Positions 40,045-50,223 are shown, numbered from the stretch's first letter. The stretch is DNA of 64,000 nucleotides from Neoarius graeffei (GCF_027579695.1 NC_083572.1:17336421-17400420); one strand, 5' to 3'. A program made the numbers and translations. Notes: generated by a model not told the origin, from the sequence alone.

Positions 40045-43000
40045 CTAATAATGACAAACTGAACGCCTGTCGCATCAACAATAAACTGGTAAGTTAGGAG
40101 GAAGGTTCTTTCGCTGACGTCATATAGCTCCTCCTCCGTCTCCTGGGTGCTGCAGCCCTGTCAAATTTGCCCAAATAGCCGCGTTTTTTATCATAACTTG
40201 TAAAATAGGCGCCTTCGTGAATTAATATATGGATCATCGGGAATTACTTTTTATGTTATAAAACATCGCCAAAGATGTCAAAACGTGTCATCAGCACTTT
40301 AAAGTAAGTGAAATACTCTTACACAAAACCTGCCTGGAAAGGAGAATTATCTTGGCAGACAAATAACAAGCATATTTTGTCTTGATTTAAGATATTTAAT
40401 CTTGGTTAGATTTTACTTTTTGCAGTAAAAAAAAAAGTTCTCCTGATAATATATTATCAGGAGAGCAAGTGATTCTTTTAGTCACTTATAGATTACTATA
40501 CACTTGAAGTGCAGGTGTAACTCGCTGTTTACTGCTATTTGTTTAGTGCTCCAAGTATTTACAGTATATGTTTGGATTTCAACATGCAGTGGACTTTGAC
40601 TGTGAATCCTGCCACTTTGGTGCCAAAACATTCGGGTGACAGCATGAACTCTGACATAGAAACCTTTTCTATGTCAAAGAGACCTGACAAAGAGACCTTT
40701 TCAGCATGGTGTATGAATTGGGGTTTTAACCAGTGTTTTCGAGTCACTAAACCTCGAGTCCAGTGTTCAAGTCCGAGTCATTTAAAGAAAATTTCTAGTC
40801 AAGTCCGAGAACAAGACTCGAACCGCGCTTTATGTGAAAGCGTCTCTGCTACTGTGTCGGACTAACGTTCCTGCTCGACTGTCCCATTTTAGTTAACAGG
40901 CTACAGATAAAAAGCTTGTTCAGCAAGCCCCGACCACTATCAACAGGACAAATAACATGACAGAGGGTTAACACTCGCTAGTTCATCGGTCAGCAAGCAA
41001 GCCTCGCTATCAACAGAGCAATGAACATAGCATGTCACTTCCTTCTCTGGGTGGAGTCTTGCCAAATGATGATTGAAGTTCGAGGTCGTCCCCGTTGTCT
41101 CCTTGATCGTTCTTTTACATATGGAATACATAGCAGTGCAGTTTTTCCCACTGCACGAGAAGTCCGTATAAGCAAAACGGACAATCCTACGGGCTTCTCT
41201 CCAGGCATTTTAGCGCCATTAACATTAGTTTATTCCTGAACAGGTGACTGTGCATTCTCTTGCGCGAACTTGGTAGAAAAATTAATGTAGATATGAATAT
41301 CTTATGCCAAATTATTATGGCATGTTACAAAAAATAAAGCAAAAATCCGAGTCCTCGTCTCCAATTTACGGGTCTGAATGCAGTTAATGCATAGTCTGGC
41401 TAACGCGACTTCAAAGCTCTGCGAGCATTTGGTCTGGCAAAGATATTAAGCCCAACCGTTTCCCAAAGGCGTGGTTGACCCGCCTCCCTGAAATGCCTCA
41501 GTTTGCTACTCGTCGAAGCCAGAAAAGGCTGTGACGAAGCTTAAACCAATCACATCAAGGCAAGGCAAGTTTTTATTTATATAGCACATTTCATACACAG
41601 TGGCAGTTCAATGTGCTTTACAGAAGTAAAAGCAAAACATGTCTGTGAAGATTCTCGGTCATAGTAAACTGTGGGTGGTAGAAATGGGCAACTGGACTTG
41701 CTTGAAAATTCTTGAAAACGTTTCACCTCTCGTCCAAAAGGCTTCCTCAGTTCTGTCTGACTAATAGGGAGTATCAGAAAAATATCTGATACTCCCTATT
41801 AGTCAGACAGAACTGAGGAAGCCTTTTGGACGAGAGGTGAAACGTTTTCAAGAATCTTCAAGCAAGTCCAGTTGCCCATTTCTATCACCCACAGTTTAAA
41901 AGCAAAACAGTAAACAATAGAGAATAAAATTACATAGAAATATAATAAGAATTAAACAATAGTAGAAATAAAATAATAAAATGAAGTAGAAGTTCAAATA
42001 GGGGGAAAAAAACCAGCAGAATAAAATAGAATAAAAGTTAAGTAAAATTTGAAACATGCAGAGACTGTAAAAGTACAGATTATAAAACATGTAAAGAAGA
42101 CAATATTAATTATTTAACAGAAAGCATCTGAAAACAGCTTGGTCTTTAACCTAGATTTGAAGCTGCCAACAGCAGGAGCATTTTTAATGTCCTCTGGCAG
42201 TTGGTTCCATAGCTGTACTGCACTAAAAGCTGCTTCACCATACTTTGTTTTAACAACAGGTTTTAACAGTAAATTTTTCTGTTGCGATCTGGTAGATCTG
42301 ATTGAGTTAGGCCGCTGCAACATATCAGAGAGGTAATTGGGCCCTGTACCATTTAGAGATTTGTACACCAGCAGCAATGCTTTAAAGTCAATTCTGTAGC
42401 TTACTGGAAGCCGGTGTAGGGACCTTAGAATTGACTCTTTCCTCTGACGTATGTGACGCGACGGAAACTGCTTGAGGAACAGGAAGAAGATAAATACCTC
42501 CAGGGCTGCTCTTTGCTCCGTTTTCAATGAGAACTTCCCGTTGAATGCTTTCAATACAGCATCTACCGCTGTGTCAAAGGCTTGCCGCTGCTCCATGTTC
42601 GTAATGTTTCTAGTGAATGAAGCGCTTCCGGCATAGATTCTGTAAACAATCTATGGCTTCCGGTCGCAGTTCTACTACGTCACCGCCTTGAACACGCCTC
42701 TACCCAGGGCCGTTGGAGATGCTCAAAGTTGATTGGCTCCCGATTTTTTGGGAGCTTGGAAGAGCTGGAGATAGCTTGCCTTGCCAGACTAAGCTCGCAA
42801 CAGGCCCTCGTGTTGCGTCACACTTAGGATGGGCGGGCCCAGGCTAGTTAATGCACGAGTCCGCCGAGTCATCAGTGCTCAAGTCAAGTCACAAGTCCTT
42901 AAAATTGGGGCATGAGTCAGACTCGAGTCTGAGTCCTGGACTCGAGTACTGCAAGCTTGGTTTTAACATTACATGACGTTACATTTATAGGCATTTTTAA

Positions 43001-45257
43001 ATAAATGATATATACTGTGTGTATATATAGGGTGGCACGGTGGTGTAGTGGTTAGCACTGTCACCTCACAGCAAGAAGGTCCGGGTTCGAGCCCCGTGGC
43101 TGGCGAGGGCTAGCCTGGGAAATCCCATGCTGCTTTGCACAATCGTTCCGATCTGAAAAGACAGCATGGAAACTATGGTCTAAAGGCTTGCCTGAGTTAG
43201 GGAGCCAATCAGAGAGTGGGGAGGGGTGGAAAGACGGTGACGCGTACTACTCGACAAACGGAAGCTTGTAGTTTATTTGGGACTGTTTACGGATCACATT
43301 TAACATGGCGGCGAGCGATACGAACCAAACTTTCGATCAAGCTTTAGACACTGTTCTGAAATAGTTTAGAGCGAAAGTTTGTTTTTAAAAAAAGAACAGC
43401 GTTTGGCGTTACAGTCTTTCTTCGCCTCTTCGTCTTCTTCATCGCTCTAACTACGTCACCGGGTACAACTGCCATGATTGGCCATGGGCTACGTATACGC
43501 CAAATGATAGACATTCGCAACGTCCAATAAACGGCCGTTGACAATCGTAAACCACACCTCCCCTACGAGAAATTCAATAGGCGGATTCCAGACCATATTT
43601 CACTTGTGATATGGTCTGGTGTTAACCAGACTAGGCGAGGGCCTTTCTGTGCGGAGTTTGCATGTTCTCCCCGTGTCCACGTGGGTTTCCTCCGGGTGCT
43701 CCGGTTTCCCCCACAGTCCAAAGACATGCAGGTTAGGTTAACTGGTGACTCTAAATTGAGCGTAGGTGTGAATGTGAGTGTGAATGGTTGTCTGTGTCTA
43801 TGTGTCAGCCCTGTGATGACCTGGCGACTTGTCCAGGGTGTACCCCGCCTTTCGCCCGTAGTCAGCTGGGATAGGCTCCAGTTTGCCTGCGACCCTGTAG
43901 AACATTGCTTTCTGAAATCAACTTCCCTCACCATTTTTATCCCCTGCTGGCTGAAAGGCCCGAAGGGGGATTATGTCGTGGCGATGTCCGTCCCGGGAAG
44001 GGTACTCATGAAACTTGACAAGATTCTTTGTTATATTTCAGTAATACGCATCTTGCAGTTTCATTACCAGAGTTATGGCATAGTTCCCAGCGTGGGATAT
44101 TGTGCTCTCGGAGCACTCTTGTTCATAAGGTTGTGATCTTTTAATTTCTTTCCATATCCATTCCTACGGAAGCCGAGAGAGGCCCTTCATATAATCCTTT
44201 TTTATTCACCTTGTTGTCCCGAGATAACGACATAATTAATTCAGGATCTCGAGAAAACAACACAACTAATTCGAGATCTCGAGAAAACAAAACCGTTATT
44301 TCGAGATAACGACATAATTAATTCAGGATCTCGAGAAAACAACACAACTAATTCGAGATCTCGAGAAAACAAAACTGTTATTCCGAGATAACGACATAAT
44401 TAATTAATTCAGGATCTCGAGAAAACAACACAACTAATTCGAGATCTCGAGAAAACAAAACCGTTATTTCGAGATCTCGAGAAAACAAAACAATTATTTC
44501 ATGATCTCAGCTGGATCACTGTATCTCCGTCGGTAGAGACGAAGCTGGGCCAGTCCGTGGACTAATTTTGAAATTATCCCTTATTAAAAGACTTAATGCA
44601 ATCTCTCCCTGTGTCAACCCCTGATCAAAATATTGCCTTATTAGGTGATCGATTATTCCAGACATTCTAATGACCAAAGTTGCGTCTATACAGAATGAGA
44701 AATAGCCCCAAAGTCAGCATATCACAAGTCTTTTGGCGCACCTGAATGAACCATTTCTCAGCTGTTTACTCGAGATCATGAAATAACGGTTTTGTTTTCT
44801 CGAGATCTCGAATTAGTTGTGTTGTTTTCTCGAGATCCTGAATTAATTATGTCGTTATCTCAGAATAACGGTTTTGTTTTCTCGAGATCTCAAATTAGTT
44901 GTGTTGTTTTCTCGAGATCCTGAATTAATTATGTCGTTATCTCGGGATAACAAGGTGAATAAAAAAAAGATTATATGAAGGGCCTCTCGCGGCTTCCGTA
45001 CATTCCCTAAGCGTAAGCAGAAAATATTTGACCCATTTTGCATGACGCCCTCTGACTCCATGCTGCTTGTTTATTTGCTGCTGTAATTGTGTCGCAGAGT
45101 CTCTGGTCATTAATGATCCAGACTTCCAGCACGAAGACCTGAACTTCATGTCCCGCAGCGAGCGCTATGACTTGGCTGTGAAGAAGAGCGTCCAGATGTT
45201 TTCGAAGCTCAAGGATTATGGCATCTGTGATCCTGAGGAGATATACTTCTATAAGAG
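36291..45257 (+). CDS. acox1: Peroxisomal acyl-CoA oxidase 1, exons 1-2 (partial)
   Basis: ACOX1 is the FAD enzyme that starts peroxisomal beta-oxidation of very long straight-chain acyl-CoAs, making 2-trans-enoyl-CoA and hydrogen peroxide. Exon 1 (36291-36399) starts [20 protein letters not shown] and ends TCRRREI, phase 1. Exon 2 (45098-45257) continues [17 protein letters not shown] and ends PEEIYFYKR, phase 2. These match the human N-terminus (MNPDLRRERDSASF..., [13 protein letters not shown]). Intron 1 is 8.7 kb and transposon-rich. Catalytic and FAD-binding exons, and the C-terminal peroxisomal signal, lie to the right of the window or beyond an intron longer than 18.7 kb. Confidence 0.95.
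37603..38653 (-). mobile_element. Mermaid-like SINE, copy 13, split by a MITE
   Basis: Parts 37603-37737 and 38414-38653. A perfect 14-bp TSD, GTTACGCAAATATC, lies at 37589-37602 and 38654-38667. Confidence 0.95.
37741..38413 (-). mobile_element. Harbinger-like MITE, family A, copy 2
   Basis: Ends tggcccttttccactaccc and (inverted) tgccgcttttccactac. Same family as 18459 and 60879. The minus strand carries the frame [15 protein letters not shown]...RLQKFS and then a stop. The 3-bp TSD is not exact here (TAA versus ATA). Confidence 0.85.
39144..39315. mobile_element. 172-bp foldback MITE inside a THAP exon
   Basis: Ends cagtgttgccagattggg and cccaatctggcaacactg are perfect inverts, and the complementarity extends inward through aaaccgctcaactggg and cacttgaaac. 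It interrupts the THAP reading frame just after the AVPT box. Confidence 0.9.
39316..39582 (-). pseudogene. THAP-domain protein exon of a Kolobok-like element
   Basis: It begins [12 protein letters not shown] and includes [17 protein letters not shown], then [13 protein letters not shown] and LLPSAVPT. All zinc ligands of the C2CH module (two N-terminal Cys, then Cys and His) and the terminal AVP box are present, so this is a complete THAP DNA-binding domain. The frame then runs into the inserted MITE. A SINE inserted 7 bp upstream of its ATG. Confidence 0.85.
39590..39964 (-). mobile_element. Mermaid-like SINE, copy 14
   Basis: Minus-strand full-length copy with the TSD GGCATAATAACT at 39578-39589 and 39965-39976. 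The TSD includes the THAP start codon. Confidence 0.95.
39978..40038. repeat. (TA)n microsatellite
   Basis: About 30 TA units directly after the SINE 14 TSD. Confidence 0.9.
41563..42431 (-). mobile_element. L2 LINE 3' end
   Basis: The minus-strand frame has [49 protein letters not shown] and [10 protein letters not shown], then a stop at 42114. This is the C-terminus typical of fish L2-clade LINEs. The 3' UTR ends in the tail ttgccttgccttg near 41565. The palindrome at 41640-41897 is inserted in this UTR. Confidence 0.85.
41640..41897. repeat. Second near-perfect palindrome with hammerhead-like cores
   Basis: The 258-bp insert is flanked by a perfect 12-bp TSD, AAAAGCAAAACA, at 41628-41639 and 41898-41909. 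Arms of about 110 nt (about 41669-41779 and 41786-41897) meet near atcagaaaaatatctgat. The right arm on the + strand reads CTGAGGA-A-GCCTTTT, GGAC, GAGAGGT-GAAAC. CUGANGA followed by a G-U-tolerant 7-bp stem and GAAAC parallels the 27423 insert. Surrounding words (tggacgagaggtgaaacg) resemble Penelope-like element sequence from memory. Confidence 0.82.
43032..43906 (+). mobile_element. Mermaid-like SINE, copy 15, split and 3' truncated
   Basis: Parts 43032-43110 and 43634-43906, interrupted by a TIR element. It ends at 'ctgtagaac' without a tail. Confidence 0.88.
43111..43633 (+). mobile_element. hAT-like MITE related to 41392-42847
   Basis: Ends tagcctggg and (inverted) tagtctgg, flanked by GGCGAGGGC at 43102-43110 and 43634-43642. 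From 43305 a frame starts [19 protein letters not shown] and then hits TAG. It is followed by remnants like KKEQRLALQ in broken frames, parallel to the helicase-like start in the relative at 42596. Confidence 0.75.
44165..45000. mobile_element. Foldback element built of TCGAGATCTCGAG arrays
   Basis: Inverted ends tacggaagccgagagaggcc and ggcctctcgcggcttccgta. A CATTCC repeat flanks both sides (44159-44164 and 45001-45006). The left arm (44216-44500) has several tandem units of cgagataacgacataatta, then caggatctcgagaaaacaac, then cgagatctcgagaaaac; the right arm (44768-44950) holds inverted units. It ends 97 bp before acox1 exon 2. Confidence 0.85.
45098..45257 (+). CDS. acox1: acox1 exon 2
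   Basis: Acceptor GTCGCAG, donor AGAG|GTACTG. It encodes [20 protein letters not shown] to YFYKR. The phase agrees with exon 1. Confidence 0.95.
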
Positions 45258-45612
45258 GTACTGATCTAGATGATGGAGTCTGCATTAACTTTTTTTTGTG
45301 TGCCCCCGCTCTACAGACTCTCACTTCTATACCTGCATAACTGTTTTTTATTTATTTTATACATATATTTTTACATTCCACTGTTGAATTGAATAAGTTG
45401 ACTTAAAGTTTACTCTTCTTTGAAAGGGTGTATTTGCATGATCATGGCAGTGTTTTCCCCAGAAAAAAATTAAAGCCCTAAATTCTGGCATGATAATACA
45501 CAGACAATTGAGCGCCGAAGGCGCGAAGCGAAACTAGGGGGGTCCGGGGGCATGCCCACCCGGAAAATATTTTGAAAACAGATGCTCTCAAGTGCATTTT
45601 CAGGGTCTCTGA

Positions 45613-46107
45613 TACCCCTTTTCCACCAAATCAGTTCCAGGGCTGGTTCACAACTCGTTCAACTTGCGAGCCAGCTGAGAACCAGTTTGCTTTTCTATAG
45701 CTCGCGGTGCTAAGCGGAGCCACGTCATTACGTCGCTGTATACGTCAGTTACGGCGCTACGTTTACATAAACCTTGGCGCGAATATCAAAGCAAAAACAA
45801 CATGGAAGAAGCAGCAGTGGCAACAACAATAATAATGGATGACTTCGCATTTGTACAGCTGCGGCTTCTCGTCGCTTAAAAATGGCGATCTTTCGCGGTC
45901 TTGTTATTGTTGTTGGTCTTAACAACTCCGCCCCCCCCGCTGACGTAAGCGGTTCTTTCCTCTGGCCCAGCAAAGAGTTGGTGCTAGCCTGGAACCGGTT
46001 TTTCTGGCCCCAGAGCCAGTTCTTTGTCAGTGGAAACAGAAAACCCGGTTCCAAACTAAGCACTGGCCCCGAACCAGCCCTGGAACTGCTTTGGTGGAAA
46101 AGGGGCA
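45613..46107. mobile_element. Harbinger-like MITE, family B, copy 2
   Basis: Ends taccccttttccaccaaa and (inverted) tgccccttttccaccaaa, with 3-bp TSD TGA at 45610-45612 and 46108-46110. Same body as the 35104 copy. Confidence 0.9.
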
Positions 46108-46309
46108 TGAGGTTTTAGATACATGATTATATGATCAATTTTACCAGTGTTTCAATGATTTCTGACCTAAACAGTATTTAATGTATACACATTTGAAATT
46201 TCACCTTAAAGTTCAACATGCAAGTTAAACTGTTTTGTTATACAGTAGATTACTTAGGTATATGATTGAAAATCTATGGGGACCCCTTAATTACCGATGA
46301 TCAAGTAGT

Positions 46310-46532
46310 CTCATCTCATTATCTCTAGCTGCTTTATCCTTCTACAGGGTCGCAGGCAAGCTGGAGCCTATCCAGGGTGTACCCCGCCTTTCGCCCGTAG
46401 TCAGCTGGGATAGGCTGATCAAGTAGTGTTGTAACACAAATCTCATCTCATCTCATTATCTGTAGCTGCTTTATCCTGTTCTACAGGGTCGCAGGCAAGC
46501 TGGAGCCTATCCAGGGTGTACCCCGCCTTGTG
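46310..46532 (-). mobile_element. Two Mermaid-like SINE fragments with the same internal inversion (copy 16)
   Basis: At 46310-46417 the minus-strand SINE 3' end runs to gagcctatcc, then continues with the next about 34 bp inverted (agggtgtaccccgcctttcg...). At 46442-46532 a second fragment has the identical junction cctatccagggtgtacccc before ending. Confidence 0.8.
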
Positions 46533-47133
46533 GTATTAGTCTTTAAAAAGACTGTTTGGGTTTGAAGTAAAGGCCTAAAGTAGCTCAATATCAACACTGA
46601 TAACAGATAGACTAGCGAGAGCTGGCACAAGCGAACTTGGCAAGAGACTAGACTAGAGTGAATGAAGCTCAACATGTGCAGACGCTTATATAGTAGGCTA
46701 GCCTAGCAGTTACGTGACATCGCGTCACAGGCTCAAAATACTACCTCCTGTATTGGTAAATCTGAAATGAAACTGTGTGGTTGATTTGTTTCTGTGTTAT
46801 AGTAGTCCAACTACTTGCATTTTCGACATGGGAATTTTCGTGATTTTTTTTTTTTTTAAATTATTTTTTTTCCTGATTTTTTCCCCTCATCCTAGCCTAC
46901 TCGCGCCCCACCGGTTGAGATCCACCGCTCTAGAGTAAAGGTTCTGATGCATTTCTCTCATATGCTTGCAGAATTAAAATATTCTCTACTAGTTGCCCCA
47001 CACAACCTATAAAGCAAACTTCTGTCATACTATAGAAGCAAAATAATAAATCTGGGTTCGACTGAATGCGTGCTGTTGCATATATGTATGCGGCAACATG
47101 GGGAAAATCCTTCACGTGGGCAAATTGACAATG

Positions 47134-47138
<5 letters not shown>

Positions 47139-47178
<40 letters not shown>
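47139..47178. repeat. (CA)n microsatellite
   Basis: About 20 CA units. Confidence 0.9.
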
Positions 47179-47184
<6 letters not shown>

Positions 47185-47240
47185 ATACAGTACCAGTGAA
47201 ACATCTGGGCATGTCTTCAAATTCCATGTTTTTTCTTTAT

Positions 47241-47335
47241 TTTTATCAATTAAAAGATACTTCATGTCTTAAAGTAATGACCAATTTTGTTTCTCTTTAC
47301 TTAGTTGAGCGGTTCTTGACATATGGATTACTACA
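47241..47335. mobile_element. Internal fragment of the Tc1-type MITE
   Basis: The stretch cttcatgtcttaaagtaatg ... ttagttgagcggttcttgac matches the interior of the MITE at 6292-6773 without its ends. Confidence 0.75.
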
Positions 47336-47613
47336 GCAGGGCTTTCCCCAGGGGAAGGGGGGGAAAAAAAAAAAAAGACATCAGAGCAGTGCTACTGATG
47401 TAGAGCATAGCCCGTAAGGCCTGGCCCAGCCCAGAGGGTCCTGAAGGCTGCCACGGGGGTCTGAGGGCACGCTCCCCTTGAAAATTTTGAAATTGGGAGA
47501 CTTCAAAAATAGTGCATTCTGGTGGCATCTAGGGCCGATATAGGTACAGTTCAACATTATTAAATTTGCTGGATTTTTTTACCTCGTCAAATATGCAAGG
47601 GGCAAAATTAGAT

Positions 47614-47979
47614 CTCATCTCATTATCTCTAGCCGCTTTATCCTTCTACAGGGTCGCAGGCAAGCCGGAGCCTATCCCAGCTGACTACGGGCGAAAGGCG
47701 GGGTACACCCTGGACAAGTCGCCAGGTCATCACAGGGCTGACACATAGACACAGACAACCATTCACACTCACACCTACGGTCAATTTAGAGCCACCAGTT
47801 AACCTAACCTGCATGTCTTTGGACTGTGGGGGAAACCGGAGCACCCGGAGGAAACCCACGTGGACACGAGGAGAACATGCAAACTCCGCACAGAAAGGCC
47901 CTCGCCGGCCACGGGGCTCGAACCCAGACCTTCTTGCTGTGAGGCGACAGCGCTAAGCACTACACCACCGTGTCGCCCG
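47614..47979 (-). mobile_element. Mermaid-like SINE, copy 17
   Basis: Minus-strand, near full length. The flanks aattagat and atttagaat are similar but not an exact TSD. Confidence 0.9.
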
Positions 47980-47989
47980 ATTTAGAATG

Positions 47990-48935
47990 TTTTTGATGCA
48001 ATTACCATAATATATGTATAACTAAGATATACTGAAAAAAAAAAAAAGTAAGGCAACTGCATATTATAAAGTTTAAATTTTGGCACTTTATTAAATGGAC
48101 TAGATTAAGACTAAAACATATTTAAAGGAAAAGAAAACTTAATTCATACATTTAAGTTTGCAGAAAGATTATGTACTTATAAACATATTCATGAATGATA
48201 ATAGACGAGGTCAAACTTTTGTGATTAAAATCAGTCGGCTTTGTTCGTCTGGCGGGGGACAACATCGGCAGCCAATGAGATCACTTATAATGAATCAGAA
48301 AATTCCGGGATGGCTGACGTTTTCTTTCAATGTTTTTATTGGACAGTTTGAACACGTGATCTTGACATAGCCAACAGATTAGTTTGTTTACATCATACCA
48401 CGCGGACATATTACTTTGACAGAATCAACACAAACATTGGGAAAAAAAAGACTGTTTGTTTAACACAAATATCAATCAATATGTAAATGGATCTGTTATT
48501 TGCTCTCCTATGTATCTAGTTACTTGTGGGTAGGAAATTTAACATATCGGTATAAATCTAGGCGTATTGGATTTTAACTAAAGCGACTAAGTGTGTCGGC
48601 AGGCAGAGCAAGCGTATCGGGCCCGATATGCTAAAACGCTTTGGGGAAAACCATGCATTATTTTACTAGTGGCATAAAATTGTCTTGAAAAGATGTCAAC
48701 AATAATATCGTTTATATAATTTCTGAGACAATATATCAAACAAAATTTATCGTGACAGGCCTAGTCTGTACAAATGACCAAGAGCCAAGTATTTTCCCAT
48801 CCACCCTGACCTAACTTGGTCAATAAGCATTTTATCATATGACCTTTTTTTAACCAACATACACAGTGGAAAGCAACGAACAACGGTGTGCAGAAAACGA
48901 ACCAATCCATTTTTATTTGATTGGCAGCAAACTAT
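47990..48935. other. acox1 intron 2, unrecognised
   Basis: A/T-rich sequence with short poly(A) runs. No exon-like frame with splice sites was found. Confidence 0.45.
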
Positions 48936-48937
48936 GG

Positions 48938-49400
48938 TGGTGTTTCCATTAGACTGTATCAGCGGATCATCAGATTAACGTTTTTAAAACGATTCGTGTG
49001 CACACAGCAACGCCAATACACGATTCGCGTGCACACAGCAACGCCAATACACGGATACGCTAATCACATGACTAATTAGATGGCACGTCACATGATCCCA
49101 GTGCATATCGGGCATGCGCAAGTCACTCACCACTTGCAAGTGGAAGGATGGCAAGCGAACACCTTCTCCAGCAGATAAACACACCTGGCTGTGATGTTCA
49201 TGTTCTCACTGGGTTTAAGCGCCTGAAGGAGGTAAATAAGTTGAAATGTGTAAATAAACCTCAGTGCGGCTCAGTGCTTCCTCCTGCGCTCCAAATCACT
49301 CCGCCCTGAACAGCGAGTGCCCTCTGGAGGGTGCGCACTCCGGCCCTGCGCAGCTCACAGAGCGTGCGAGTGAAGCGCACGAGCAGTGATTCGGGACTGA
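48938..49400. mobile_element. Rearranged relative of the 19773 MITE
   Basis: It begins ggtggtgtttccattagact and shares blocks such as cagcggatcatcagattaac, ccacttgcaagtggaaggat and gagtgccctctggagggtgc with 19773-20446, in altered order. The far inverted end was not found. Confidence 0.7.
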
Positions 49401-49403
49401 GGA

Positions 49404-49494
49404 AAGTAAGATTAATAATATAACTTAGATTACACATTTTTTCAGTTTTACTCAAATTAGGCCCCAATCTAAGTTATATTATTAACCTTACTTT
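49404..49494. repeat. 30-bp-arm inverted repeat
   Basis: Left arm aagtaagattaataatataac and right arm gttatattattaaccttactt are complementary except one position; the pairing continues inward through ttagatt and aatctaa. Confidence 0.85.
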
Positions 49495-49499
49495 CCCGT

Positions 49500-50220
49500 T
49501 ATAAGTTAAACAGATGTTATATTAAACTTTGTCTTGTCAACATTTTGGAAATTGTTTGTGGTGTTTGAGATATTGTTTAAAATGTTACTTTTCAAATGGG
49601 GCGTACTCATTTACGTTCAGCACTGTACCACAGGTCTCCAAAACCAACCCTGGAATAAAATTGCAGTAGAAGTTAATTTTTGACACAGCAGGTTTTTGGC
49701 CTCGTTTCCAAACATCTGAGTGGCAGTGGGTTGGTGAAGGGGTACGCAAGGACAGTCATGGCAAAGGTTATATTGAGACAAAACTTTAAAGCAGATACGC
49801 AGAGCCTTTATTTTTAAATACATTTCTGAGTGGATAGTATCTCCATCCTTGACCCTTTTGTATGCTGCATAAATGGGAATAAAAAAAAAATATATTTTTT
49901 GAGAGTTCAAATCGACCGCAAAGTTGCCGTTCGAGCTGCCCCGCTGAGCCAGCCAGCCCTGAGCGTGTGACGTCACAGCGGTAACCGGTTTTAAGGCCGA
50001 GGCCTTTGACAGCTATAGACCAAAGTCATATAAATAAAAATTTATGGTGAAAGTAAGAAATACCGTCACCGACTTGCTCAACTAAGACTGATTTGGCTTC
50101 ATTGATTGTGGGTTGACTCTCATTAAAACAGGATAGGCGTTATAACTTATGCAACATGTACTTTCACTGATAAAATGTAAAAGGCTAACTAGACTGCATT
50201 TCCGTGGAGAAAATGCAAAG
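49500..50220. other. acox1 intron 2, unrecognised
   Basis: The longest frame here is 119 codons on the minus strand (49976-49617). It resembles no family I know and has no splice context. I do not call a gene. Confidence 0.4.
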
Positions 50221-50223
50221 TGT

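Larger units (their letters stand above)
37486..40298 (-). mobile_element. Kolobok-type element with THAP ORF and nested insertions
   Basis: Ends agggctgatgacacg and (inverted) agtgctgatgacacg with TTAA at 37482-37485 and 40299-40302. A THAP-domain exon lies at 39316-39582 on the minus strand. TTAA target plus THAP fits Kolobok. It is filled with SINE copies 13 and 14, a Harbinger-like MITE and a small MITE. Confidence 0.7.
36872..40427. mobile_element. Old element with CACTGCAAAAA ends, split by later insertions
   Basis: Left end cactgcaaaaacccggctta and right end ctttttgcagta are inverted, and internal matches such as agataattYtcctt / gcaaaattatctgcca support a pair. The TSD was not resolved. 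It contains the Kolobok-like composite at 37486-40298. Confidence 0.45.
41392..42847 (-). mobile_element. hAT-like element carrying a helicase-like exon start
   Basis: Ends tagtctggctaac and (inverted) ctagcctggg are flanked by a perfect 8-bp TSD, TTAATGCA, at 41384-41391 and 42848-42855. From 42596 on the minus strand it encodes [20 protein letters not shown] then [15 protein letters not shown]. This recalls the N-terminal segment before motif 0/I of RecQ-like helicases. An L2 LINE tail has inserted in it. Confidence 0.7.
40731..42959 (-). mobile_element. ZBED-type hAT element with a nested element
   Basis: The 8-bp TSD GTTTTAAC lies at 40723-40730 and 42960-42967. The ends carry repeated 'gagtccNag' motifs. 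A BED-finger remnant ([20 protein letters not shown]) lies near 41060-41130 on the minus strand. Same family as the remnant in the last evpl intron. It contains the element at 41392-42847. Confidence 0.75.
45449..48653. mobile_element. Putative hAT composite with CAGTGTTTTCCCCA ends
   Basis: Left end cagtgttttccccagaaaaa and right end gctttggggaaaaccatg are roughly inverted. After the left end come gcgccgaaggcgcgaagcg and ggggtccgggggcatgccc. A second left-end-like copy begins near 47338 (ctttccccaggggaag) with ctgagggcacgctccccttg. No TSD was found, so the extent is tentative. Confidence 0.4.

Noticed and set aside
49617-49976. 119-codon minus-strand open frame
   Set aside because: No recognisable family, low-complexity surroundings, no splice context or copies that would support coding.
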